A DNA stretch of 64,000 nt from Microbispora siamensis (GTDB lineage Bacteria; Actinomycetota; Actinomycetes; Streptosporangiales; Streptosporangiaceae), in NCBI RefSeq assembly GCF_016863095.1, contig NZ_BOOF01000001.1:62001-126000 (forward strand), in the 5' to 3' direction. Shown piece after piece: positions 32,896-40,391 of this stretch (position 1 is its first letter; every line of letters starts with the position of its first letter). The notes beneath the pieces are model-generated. The model searched no databases, was not told the origin of the DNA, and saw only the letters and a program-made list of their open reading frames with translations. A program made the position numbers and the translations under genes.

Positions 32896-32915
32896 GCCCC
32901 TACTTCCACTGGAAG
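32896..32915. repeat. Left attachment-site repeat
   Basis: GCCCCTACTTCCACTGGAAG; matches 36660-36679 except base 5 (C versus T). Confidence 0.78.
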
Positions 32916-33725
32916 CGATCGAGCGCCGCTCTGACCTGCGGCAACCCCGAGGACCACCCTGGTGACCTGCAATGGTTGTCTCGGTGGTTCTCGGTGTTTC
33001 ACGGCTGATCTTGATGTCATGTGCCCTCGTTGTGCCCTCACTGATCGCGAGGACAAGCATCTAGATACAGCCACGAACCGCCGCATGAGGGATGCCCTAC
33101 ATTCCCGGGTCCTGCGACGCTGTCAAACTTTGTGACTTGCCAGCGCGTGGCCGCACATCCGGCACCACCCCTTAACCGGCGGTTTCGAGAGAGGGACGTG
33201 TCTGTACAGGCCAAACGATGCGAACACACGTGCCGATGACAGATTGTGTCGATGTGATTACGATCGACTGGGGCGGTTGTGATTCCCAATGCGAAGGGTG
33301 TCGCCGGGTGGACTCGCTGATGATCTACGGGCATGGGCTTATCTCATCGCTGCGGGCCTGTGCTCGCTCCGGCGATCCGGCCGACCCTTGCGACGGTGCC
33401 GAGCCTGGCGAGGAGCCCGCCTGCCGGGCCCCTGCTGGTGAGTGAAGTGCCCCCAGTGCATCTCCGGGAGCCTAGGCGTGCCGGACCTCACGCTTTGCGA
33501 ACTGCCTGAATGAGGTGTCCGGTCCGTACAGACCCCTCCGCCGCCCCCGGTATCTGCCAGGAGCGGTACAGCGTATGTCGTGACTAGCAGCTTGGAAAGT
33601 CTTTCGACATCATGTTGTGTGACCTGGGAAAAGGGTGACCTGGGCGCATGCCGTTTGAGCGACCGTGAGTCCCCGCTGGTCACCGCGGCCGATGTCTCAT
33701 GTGCTCTCGTCATGCCATAAGGGCG
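32916..33725. other. Non-coding left part of the element
   Basis: About 0.8 kb in which no frame looks like a real protein: open frames are short and of mixed composition. It contains the left copy of a 28-base direct repeat (32963-32990) that recurs at 34245. It is probably eroded integrated DNA. Confidence 0.5.
32963..32990 (+). repeat. 28-bp direct repeat, copy 1
   Basis: Begins TGACCTGCAA and ends TCGGTGGTTC; 27 of 28 bases match copy 2 at 34245-34272. Spacing is 1,282 bp within the integrated element. Confidence 0.75.
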
Positions 33726-34016
33726 TCACGTGCCAGGCTCCGCTTCCGGAGGGCGGATGTCTCTGTTCTCCTCGACCCACAGGTGCCTGAGGGGAGGTTT
33801 GATCTCGACGCGGTCTCCCCAGCGCCTGTAGAAGGTGGTCCAGTTCATCGTCCGCACGTTCTCCGTCTCCAGGGCGTCCCAGACTATGGAGGCGGTGAAG
33901 CGCCGCGGCAGATTGTCGGGTCCGACCCATAGCCTCCACCTGATTCGCCCTCCGGGCTCCGACCCTTTCTCGAGTCCGAACAGGATGCCCGCCGCGCTCG
34001 GCCGAAGCTCCGGCAC
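33726..34016 (-). CDS. Possible small hypothetical protein in the element
   Basis: 96 residues from a GTG with no clear ribosome site. The composition is protein-like (Trp-rich: RIRWRLWVGPDNLPRRFTASIVWDALE, then MNWTTFYRRWGDRVEIKPPLRHLWVEENRD). The frame stays open about 20 codons upstream without a start, so it may be the C-terminal remnant of a longer gene. No family is recognised. Confidence 0.35.
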   Translation of the reverse strand: MPELRPSAAGILFGLEKGSEPGGRIRWRLWVGPDNLPRRFTASIVWDALETENVRTMNWTTFYRRWGDRVEIKPPLRHLWVEENRDIRPPEAEPGT

Positions 34017-34244
34017 CGTGACATCACCGGCGTACAGGATGCGCCGTGATGACGGAGCGGGATCGCTGCATTCTTCTCAACATGATGGTGACCGCGCCGA
34101 GACACCACAATGGACGATCGAGTAGTGATCGGATTGAAGATGGTGCTGGCGCTGTCGCTGGTCGTCACCGCCACAGGTCGAAACCGCGCCATCGGTCACG
34201 CCGGTCGGCAGGGATCGTCCCCAGGCCGCACGCCCAGTCCTGGA

Positions 34245-34272
34245 TGACCTGCAAAGGTTGTCTCGGTGGTTC
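34245..34272 (+). repeat. 28-bp direct repeat, copy 2
   Basis: Matches 32963-32990 with a single T/A difference. It may mark an older, nested insertion or a duplicated recombination site. Confidence 0.75.
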
Positions 34273-34346
34273 AACGGACACAAAAGACAGACGAGGGGCT
34301 ACTTGACCAGCCTCGCCCCCTCAGGGACGACCTGGACCTTCGCTCT

Positions 34347-34392
34347 TGGAGCGGGTGGCGGGAATCGAACCCCGCGCTGTCAGCTTGGGAAT
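34347..34392 (-). pseudogene. 3' fragment of a tRNA-Gly(CCC)
   Basis: Read on the minus strand it gives an anticodon-loop TTCCCAA, the 3' anticodon-stem strand, a variable loop, a T arm with GGTTCGATTCC, the acceptor strand CACCCGC and an encoded CCA. The 5' half is absent and the T stem has one extra G, so it is not functional. Such 3' halves are left when integrases recombine into tRNA genes, pointing to a second, older integration event. Confidence 0.6.
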
Positions 34393-34645
34393 AGGCTACT
34401 GATCTGGCCGTGCTGAGCTGGGAAAACAGGGGTACAGGTCAAGGCCAGGCGAGTGACCGTGAGTCCCAGTGGTCCACCGCTGATCGCCGTCCGTTCTGGC
34501 ACGCATCTGGCACACGATCACGTGCTGACGGTCGCAGTGCTCCTCGGCGGTGGATCTCGGCGACACTCCGAGATCGGGCAGCGATTGAGTGATCCGACGG
34601 GCAGGTGCGTGCACTTTCGCCGGGCGAGGTTCTATTCCCGCCGGG
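34393..34645. other. Intergenic stretch downstream of the carbonic anhydrase gene
   Basis: No convincing gene, hairpin or promoter seen. A patch near 34453-34482 resembles 33660-33690 (GACCGTGAGTCCC followed by GGTC...CACCGC), more evidence of internal duplication in the element. Confidence 0.4.
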
Positions 34646-35386
34646 TCAGACGAGGCGGGTGACTGTGCCGGTGTCGATCGAGTAGTACGCGCCGATGACT
34701 TTGAGCTTGCCCTTGGCGATGCGAGGAGCGAAGAGATTGTCCTTCTTGAGCTGGTTCACCACGTCGACGGTGTTGATGCGGATCATCTTGTCGACGTCGC
34801 CGCCCGAACGCGTGTAGGCCGAACGCAGGGCGGAAGCGATCGTGCTCAGCTCGCCAGGCAGCTTCTTGTGCTCGTGCAGCGATTCTGCAGCGGCCGTGAC
34901 GGCCCCGCAGCGCTGATGGCCGAGCACGACGACGAGCGGGGTGCCGACTTCGGCTGGGCCGTACTCGGCGGCACCTGTAACCAGCGGGTCAATGGTCTGC
35001 GCGGCGGTCCGTACCACGAACAGGTCGCCCAGCCCGGTGTCGAAGACTAACTCGGGGGAGACCCGCGAGTCGATGCACGAGATTACGACCGCGAAGGGGT
35101 TCTGCTTCTGCGCCACCTTCCTGCGGCGATCGGCGTCCTGGTGCGGGTGGGTGGCGGTGCCGTCCACCCAGCGGCGGTTGCCCTCGCGCAGGGTCGCCCA
35201 CGCTTGGTCCGGGGTGGCGGCACGCTGGTCCGGCGCGGTCCCGTTCGACGGCTGAGCGGTGCGGGCGAATACGGCGGTGCCCGCGCATGCCGCACCTGTC
35301 AGGATGCCTCCGGCGACGATGCCGGCGCGCAGGAGGGCCCGCCGGTTGATCATGTGGATATCCGGATCCGGCTGTTGTGCTCCCAT
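34646..35386 (-). CDS. Tat-exported beta-class carbonic anhydrase
   Basis: 246 residues. The twin-arginine signal is INRRALLRAGIVAGGILTGAACAG, with a possible lipobox-like Cys. The beta-CA zinc ligands are intact: Cys and Asp in VISCIDSRVSPE, and His and Cys in LGHQRCGAV. It would interconvert CO2 and bicarbonate outside the membrane after folded export. The ATG at 35386 (GGAGG 9 bases upstream) is used; the ATG at 35353 would start directly at the RR motif. It is the only intact metabolic gene in the element. Confidence 0.87.
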   Translation of the reverse strand: MGAQQPDPDIHMINRRALLRAGIVAGGILTGAACAGTAVFARTAQPSNGTAPDQRAATPDQAWATLREGNRRWVDGTATHPHQDADRRRKVAQKQNPFAVVISCIDSRVSPELVFDTGLGDLFVVRTAAQTIDPLVTGAAEYGPAEVGTPLVVVLGHQRCGAVTAAAESLHEHKKLPGELSTIASALRSAYTRSGGDVDKMIRINTVDVVNQLKKDNLFAPRIAKGKLKVIGAYYSIDTGTVTRLV

Positions 35387-35487
35387 GAAGGGGTGCCTCC
35401 TTCCCCACCCTCGATGCAGAGTTATGTAGCCGCTTGTTACCTGTGTCCAGTTTCGCAGGGAGGATTGAGGACCTGCTCGACGGGTGA

Positions 35488-35505
35488 CCGCCGCTTCTTC
35501 GGCGG
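35488..35505. terminator. Short hairpin upstream of the integrase
   Basis: CCGCCG-CTTCTT-CGGCGG, a 6-bp stem between the carbonic anhydrase promoter side and the integrase. It may insulate the integrase from upstream transcription; support is weak. Confidence 0.25.
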
Positions 35506-35600
35506 CCGCCCGGCCAGGCCAAGGCACGCTTTCAGGGGGTTGACAGTAGTGGCCTTGGAGCGAAGCGACAGTTTATGAATCGGACGGGGTGGTTGGAGGA

Positions 35601-36635
35601 ATGGAAAGGACTCTCGGTGCCTATGCCAGAATCTGGCGAGCGGGCCTGAGTGCTGATCCTCGGACGTTGGAACAGATTGACAGCCGCCTATCCAAATGGG
35701 TGTACGGCAAGCCGATCAACGATCAGTCTATGGGCGCGCCGGCCAAACGGCCCTCTCTGATTCAGGCGTGGATTAAGGACATGGAGAGCACTCTCATGGC
35801 CTCCTCGATCAAGGGTGTCGTGGACACACTGGGCGCCATTTTCGAGGCCGCCGTGGATGACCAGGTGGTTGGGCGCAACCCGGTGAAGGCGCAGTCGGTG
35901 AAACCGCCGACCCCGGCCCGGAAGAAGGTCGTCCCATGGACTCTCGAACAAATTGAGGCGATGGCTGCGGCCCTCGGCGAGCTGTACGGTCCTATGGTCT
36001 TTCTCGGCGCAGGATGCGGGCATCGGCAGGGCGAGCTGTTCGGCGTAGCCGTCGAGGACGTCGACTTCCTCGGCCGCATGGTGCATGTGAACCGTCAGGT
36101 TCGGCTGATCGGCGGACGCCTGGTGTTCTCTCCACCCAAACGCGGCAAGACCCGGACTGTGCCTCTGCCTGAGTCGCTCGGCTTGCGACTGAGCGCGCAC
36201 ATCGCTCAGCACCCGCCGGTCACGGTCACGTTGCCGTGGGTCGAGAAGGGCAAGCCCGGAAGCAACCTGGTGACAGTGGAGCTTCTGTTCCCTGGCCCGA
36301 ATGGCAGTGCGCTGCATCGCAACACGTTCAACCACACGTGGCGTGTCGGTCTCGAGCGTGCGGGCATTGTGCCCCCGCCGGCGAAGGGAGAGCGCCGGAA
36401 GTCTCACCGCGAACATGGATGCCATGTGCTGCGGCATCGGCGTGGCTCGGTGCCGGGGTCGACATTCGCACGGTCGCTGAATACCTCGGTCATGCCGACT
36501 CTGGCTTCACGCTCCGGACGCACCCACCTCATGCCGAAGGCAGCGGACCGGGCACGCAAGGCCATGGGCGCGTTCTTCAGCCAAGAGCAAACCGGGCTGA
36601 GTGCCCTGGTCGTGCCCTCGGGAAGATCAATATGA
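35601..36635 (+). pseudogene. Tyrosine recombinase (integrase), broken by two compensating frameshifts
   Basis: The frame reads a SAM-like core-binding domain then the catalytic domain: box I Arg in GAGCGHRQGELFGV, and a box II HxxR (HVLRH). After that His the reading jumps frame: the expected ASAWLGAGVDIRTVAEYLGHADSGFTLRT is encoded in the +1 frame (36437-36520). A two-base deletion at 36520/36521 then restores the first frame at THLMPKAADRARKAMG. The nucleophile Tyr of the usual TYTHLMP is lost with that deletion. The N-terminal arm-binding part also looks shortened. It is located next to its att site, as usual for integrases. Confidence 0.75.
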
Positions 36636-36659
36636 CGTTTACCCTGGTAGACGTGCGGT

Positions 36660-36679
36660 GCCCTTACTTCCACTGGAAG
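36660..36679. repeat. Right attachment-site repeat, inside the smr 3' end
   Basis: GCCCTTACTTCCACTGGAAG; includes the last codons and stop of the smr gene on the minus strand. Pairs with 32896-32915. Confidence 0.78.
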
Positions 36680-36918
36680 TAGACGAACAGGCGGCCGTGG
36701 TTCTTGGAATCCTTGTCGATCCGGTGGTACAGCGCCTTGATCTCCTTCTGTTCCAGGAAGCGCAGCACCTTCTTCTTGAGCTGGCCGGACCCCTTGCCCG
36801 GGATGATCTCCACCTGGGTCGCCTTCTTGCGTACGGCCTCCTGGATGATGCCGTGCAGCGCCTTGTCGATCTCGCTGCCCTTGTTGTAGATGTCGTGGAG
36901 ATCCAGCTTCAGCTTCAC
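36664..36918 (-). CDS. Small Smr-domain protein (MutS2 C-terminal-like)
   Basis: 84 residues from GTG. It is essentially one Smr domain: the LDLHDIYNKGSEIDKALHGII start holds the conserved LDLH, and EIIPGKGSGQLKKKVLRFL holds the GKGxG loop. Stand-alone Smr proteins have nicking nuclease or RNA-related roles. The C-terminus FVYFQWK lies on the att repeat, so integration preserved the protein. It seems a core gene used as an integration target. Confidence 0.85.
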   Translation of the reverse strand: MKLKLDLHDIYNKGSEIDKALHGIIQEAVRKKATQVEIIPGKGSGQLKKKVLRFLEQKEIKALYHRIDKDSKNHGRLFVYFQWK

Positions 36919-36998
36919 GCAGGCGAGTCTAAATCGCCGCTCGCCCCGGGACGCGGGGCGAGGCGGGTGACCGCGCCCCACGCCGGCGGGGCCGAGCG

Positions 36999-37433
36999 TC
37001 AGCCGTTGATGTAGTCGACCAGAGCCTCCTTTTCGCTCTCCAGTTCCTGGATCGAGGTCTTGACGACGTCGCCGATGCTGACGATGCCGGCCAGCCGGCC
37101 GTCGCGGACCACGGGCACGTGCCTGATCCGGTGGTTGGTCATGGTGCGGCGCAGGTCCTCGACGTTGGCGTCCGGGCCGCAGGTTCGCACCTCCGCGGTC
37201 ATGATCGACGAGACGGGCATGGCGAGCAGCGCCGCGCCGTGCTCGTTGAGCCGCCGCACTACGTCGCGTTCCGACACGATGCCCGCGATGGACAGGCCGT
37301 CCTCGGAGACCACCACCGCGCCGATGTTGAGCTCCGCCAGCCGGGCGAGTAGCTCGGACACCGTGGCGTGCGGAGGAACGGTCGCCACACCTGTTCCCTT
37401 ACTCTGCAAGATCGTCCCGATGAGCATCGACAC
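36999..37433 (-). CDS. Tandem CBS-domain protein
   Basis: 144 residues from GTG (ATG two codons in is possible); GAGAGG lies upstream. Two CBS domains fill the protein: VPPHATVSELLARLAELNIGAVVVSEDG...GIVSERDVVRRL (about 20-65) and MTAEVRTCGPDANVEDLRRTMTNHRIRHVPVVRDGRLAGIVSIGDVVK (about 79-127). Such stand-alone pairs bind adenine nucleotides and sense energy charge. No partner enzyme is adjacent. Confidence 0.9.
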   Translation of the reverse strand: MSMLIGTILQSKGTGVATVPPHATVSELLARLAELNIGAVVVSEDGLSIAGIVSERDVVRRLNEHGAALLAMPVSSIMTAEVRTCGPDANVEDLRRTMTNHRIRHVPVVRDGRLAGIVSIGDVVKTSIQELESEKEALVDYING

Positions 37434-37592
37434 CGCCTCTCAGGGGCACCCGGGGGACATGTCCCCGCTTCCGCTCCCGCCGGCCGGCCGGAGCGGCGAA
37501 TCCTGTTTCCCCAGGCAACAGCGGTCGTCCTACCTCGTCAAGGGCCCCCACCCCTACGATGGCGAAATATCACCGCACCCTGGGGGCAGAGG

Positions 37593-38987
37593 ATGGCCGA
37601 GAAGCTCAACACCGGGAGCCACGATCTCCCGATCTCAGACGCGCTCGCGGAGTTCATGCGCGGCGGCTGGGCCGACACGCGCGAGGACGTGGCGCCGCTG
37701 CCGGTCGCCGCGTACGCGGCCAAGCGGCGGGCACGGCTCGCCGAACGCCTGCCCGGTGAGCGGCTCGTCATCCCCTCGGGCACGCTGCAGGCCCGCAGCA
37801 ACGACGACGACCACCGGTTCCGTACGCACAGCGCGTTCGCCTACCTCACCGGCGGCCAGCAGCCCGACGACGTCCTGGTGATCGAGCCGTCGGGCGACGC
37901 GCGGCTGTTCCTGCATCCCCGCCCGTCCCGCGCCGAGTCGCAGGAGTTCTACCGCGACCGGCGGTACGGCGAGTTCTGGGTGGGCCGCCGTTTCGACCTC
38001 GCGGAGGCCGAGGCGGCGTACCAGATCGAGTGCGCGCACATCGACACGCTGCCTGCGGCGCTGAGCGCACCGGCGCGCGTGCTCCGCGGGGTGGACGCCT
38101 CGGTCGACGCGCTCGTCTCCCCCGCCGGCGACGACCGCGACGCCGAACTGGCCGCGGTCCTGTCGGAGCTGCGGCTGGTCAAGGACGAGTGGGAGATCGC
38201 GGAGCTGCAGCAGGCGGTGGACGCGACCGCGCGCGGGTTCGAGGACGTCGTGCGCGCGCTGCCCGCGGCCCTCGCGCACCCACGCGGCGAGCGGTACGTC
38301 GAGGGTGTCTTCGGCCTGCGCTCGCGTCTGGAGGGCAACGCCGTGGGCTACCAGTCGATCGTGGCCTCCGGGGCGCACGCCTGCGTGCTGCACTGGATCC
38401 GCAACGACGGACGGCTCGACCCCGCCGAGATGCTGCTGCTGGACGCCGGGGTCGAGGGCGACAACCTCTACACGGCCGACGTCACCCGCACGCTGCCGCT
38501 GTCCGGCCGGTTCAGCCCGATCCAGCGGCAGGTGTACGACCTGGTCTACGAGGCGCAGACGGCCGCCATCGCCGTACTGCGGCCCGGGGTGCGCTTCCGC
38601 GAGTTCCACGAGACCGCCATGCGGGTGATCTCCGACGGGCTGCGCGAGTGGGGCCTGCTGACCCGGGCGCAGGCCGACGCGGGCCTGCACCGGCGCTACA
38701 CCCTGTGCAGCAGTGGCCACATGCTGGGCCTGGACGTGCACGACTGCGCCCGGGCGCGGGCGGAGACCTATCTCGACGGCGTGCTGGAGGAGGGCCAGGT
38801 GCTGACCGTGGAGCCGGGGCTCTACCTCCAGCCCGACGACCTGACGCTGCCGCCGGAGCTGCGCGGGATCGGCGTCCGCATCGAGGACGACCTCGTCGTC
38901 ACGGCCGACGGCGCCCGTCTGATGTCGGCCGCGCTGCCCCGCCGTGCCGACGAGATCGAGTCGTGGATGGCCGCCCTGGCCAGGTGA
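37593..38987 (+). CDS. Xaa-Pro aminopeptidase (M24B, aminopeptidase P family)
   Basis: 464 residues from the ATG at 37593. An N-terminal creatinase-like domain is followed by the pita-bread catalytic domain. The five metal ligands are visible: two Asp in LLLDAGVEGDNLYTADVTRTLP, His in SSGHMLGLDVHD, Glu in TVEPGLY and Glu in GVRIEDDLVV. It removes N-terminal residues preceding proline in the cytosol with two Mn ions. The gene is monocistronic. Confidence 0.9.
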   Translation: MAEKLNTGSHDLPISDALAEFMRGGWADTREDVAPLPVAAYAAKRRARLAERLPGERLVIPSGTLQARSNDDDHRFRTHSAFAYLTGGQQPDDVLVIEPSGDARLFLHPRPSRAESQEFYRDRRYGEFWVGRRFDLAEAEAAYQIECAHIDTLPAALSAPARVLRGVDASVDALVSPAGDDRDAELAAVLSELRLVKDEWEIAELQQAVDATARGFEDVVRALPAALAHPRGERYVEGVFGLRSRLEGNAVGYQSIVASGAHACVLHWIRNDGRLDPAEMLLLDAGVEGDNLYTADVTRTLPLSGRFSPIQRQVYDLVYEAQTAAIAVLRPGVRFREFHETAMRVISDGLREWGLLTRAQADAGLHRRYTLCSSGHMLGLDVHDCARARAETYLDGVLEEGQVLTVEPGLYLQPDDLTLPPELRGIGVRIEDDLVVTADGARLMSAALPRRADEIESWMAALAR

Positions 38988-39182
38988 CGGCCCCGCTCCG
39001 GGCTTCCGGCCCGGGCCATACCGCCCGGACCGGAACCCGGAAACGTGTCGCCCGCCTGCAGTTGCCGCCAGGTGCGACTGCCGTTGAGGACGCGAACGGC
39101 CCGGGTCACTCACTCGTCGTCGCATCCCGATGTGCCGGGCGCGCTTACGCCGGACCCACGGATGGCGCGGTCAGGGCGATGG

Positions 39183-39536
39183 TCACGTGCCGACCCGGTC
39201 CTTCACGAGCCGCACACATGCGGCCGCGACCCATCTCGGGTAGGTCAGCTCACCCGGGATGTAGATCCAGTAGCTGGACCCGCCGCAAGAGCTGTAGTAG
39301 CCACCGCTCTCGCTCTGGCACAGCGACGGGAGGTACTGGCCCGCGTACAGCGTCGTGATGACGTAGCCGGACGTGGTGCTCTTCTGCGACCGGACCGAGA
39401 CGGCGCCGACCCCCGGCGCCGGAGTGACGGAGCAGGTGACCGCGCCGGCCGGGTGGGCGACGAAGACCACCGAGGCCGCCGCCGCCATCATGGTCACCGC
39501 GGCGGCGGCGCCGACACGTCTTCTCGATGTCGTCAT
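39183..39536 (-). CDS. Secreted small SH3-like protein
   Basis: 117 residues from an ATG with GAGAGGAAG upstream. A signal peptide (RRRVGAAAAVTMMAAAASVVFVAHPAGA) is followed by an SH3b-like sequence (GAVSVRSQKSTTSGYVITTLYAGQYLP...YWIYIPGE...RWVAAACVRLV). Four cysteines probably form two disulfides. Exported SH3b modules often bind cell-wall peptides. No enzymatic domain is attached. Confidence 0.65.
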   Translation of the reverse strand: MTTSRRRVGAAAAVTMMAAAASVVFVAHPAGAVTCSVTPAPGVGAVSVRSQKSTTSGYVITTLYAGQYLPSLCQSESGGYYSSCGGSSYWIYIPGELTYPRWVAAACVRLVKDRVGT

Positions 39537-39623
39537 TGCTTCCTCTCCCTGGCGGTGCGTCACGACGCACCCACCGACGATCGGGGACCAAGCCGGGATC
39601 GGCTCGGGTTGAGGATCGGACAG

Positions 39624-39635
39624 GCCTATATAGGC
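39624..39635. promoter_or_regulatory. 12-bp perfect palindrome in the divergent SH3-like/PPTase region
   Basis: GCCTATATAGGC followed by GAGGTATAGGCC, an AT-rich island in GC-rich surroundings. It may be a promoter core or regulator site shared by both genes. Confidence 0.3.
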
Positions 39636-39668
39636 GAGGTATAGGCCCTGGTAGAACGTGGGGAAGCA

Positions 39669-40391
39669 GTGCAGGCCGAAGCGGCCGTGGCGTCCTGGAC
39701 CCCAGTTCACGTGATCGTCACATCGCTCCCCTACAGTGGGCTCGTGCGCCCCCCACTGGCCGTGGCCGGCCACACCGACGACGTGCTGGACATGGTCGCC
39801 GGCACACTGACCGAGGCCGAGCGCGAGCGCGCGGGGCGTTTCACCCGCAAGCGGGACCGCCTCGACTTCGTCGCCGCCCACCTGCTCGTACGGCACTGCG
39901 CCGCGGAACTGCTCGGCACCCGTGCCTGCATGCTGACCGTGGTGCAGCGATGCGAGGGGTGCGGGCAGGCCCACGGGCGGCCCTGGCTGGCCGAGGCCCC
40001 CGAGGTGTCGATCAGCCTGGCGCACACCTCGGGCTACGTCTGCGCGGTCGCCGGCTTCGGCCGGGTGGGCGTGGACGCCGAGCACGCCACGAACGGCCCG
40101 GCCGACGAGAGGCTGGTGGAGCTCGCGCTGACCCCCGCGGAGGCGAAGCTGGTCGGCGACGACAACCGCGGGCTGATCCGGCAGTGGGTACGCAAGGAGG
40201 CCCTGGTCAAGCGGGGAGAGCTCACGCTCGACCGGCTGCGCGAGGTGGACCTGTCGGCCCTGCCGCTGGTGGACGGGCTGTCGATCCCGCTGGAATGGCA
40301 GGGCCGTCACTTCGTCGAGTGGACGGCCGGCACCGTGATCGCCTCCGCGGTCACCGACGAGCCCGCCAAGCTACGCCTCCTTGGCGGTTGA
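39669..40391 (+). CDS. 4'-phosphopantetheinyl transferase (Sfp/AcpT superfamily)
   Basis: 240 residues from GTG at 39669 (GGGGAAG upstream); GTGs at 39711 and 39744 are alternatives. The Mg-binding GVDAEHA and the WVRKEALVKRGE signature (WxxKEA) of Sfp-type PPTases are intact, and SISLAHTSGYVCAVAG precedes them. It attaches phosphopantetheine from CoA to carrier-protein serines, needed for polyketide or non-ribosomal peptide synthases. No such synthase is in the window. Its 3' end overlaps the convergent CDF gene by 21 bp. Confidence 0.9.
   Translation: MQAEAAVASWTPVHVIVTSLPYSGLVRPPLAVAGHTDDVLDMVAGTLTEAERERAGRFTRKRDRLDFVAAHLLVRHCAAELLGTRACMLTVVQRCEGCGQAHGRPWLAEAPEVSISLAHTSGYVCAVAGFGRVGVDAEHATNGPADERLVELALTPAEAKLVGDDNRGLIRQWVRKEALVKRGELTLDRLREVDLSALPLVDGLSIPLEWQGRHFVEWTAGTVIASAVTDEPAKLRLLGG

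Larger units (their letters stand above)
32896..36679. mobile_element. Decayed integrative element inserted at the 3' end of the smr gene
   Basis: It is bounded by 20-bp direct repeats with one mismatch (32896-32915 and 36660-36679; identical 15-base core TACTTCCACTGGAAG). The right copy is the 3' end of a small smr gene, whose stop codon is kept by either copy (TAA or TAG). The 3.8 kb between them is less GC-rich than the flanks. It carries a tyrosine integrase next to the right end, a carbonic anhydrase gene and long non-coding stretches. The integrase is broken, so the element is probably fixed. Confidence 0.8.

Noticed and set aside
33339-33713. 124-residue minus-strand frame in the element
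   Set aside because: No ribosome site, no recognisable domain and mixed composition; the region looks eroded.
34347-34392. Functional tRNA gene
   Set aside because: The 5' half is missing and the T stem has an inserted base, so it cannot fold as a complete tRNA.
34410-34662. Small plus-strand frames in the element after the tRNA fragment
   Set aside because: Overlapping short frames of no coherent composition, no starts with ribosome sites.
32881-36700. Possible CRISPR array, given repeated short motifs in the element
   Set aside because: Repeats occur only twice with kilobase spacing; no regular repeat-spacer series and no cas genes anywhere in the window.
38988-39030. Terminator after the M24 peptidase
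   Set aside because: Only a 6-bp GC stem in a region of many GC runs and no T-run; not distinguishable from background.
39669-40391. A biosynthetic gene cluster signalled by the phosphopantetheinyl transferase and AfsR-like regulator
   Set aside because: No polyketide, peptide, terpene or other synthase gene is present in 64 kb; both genes are often outside clusters.
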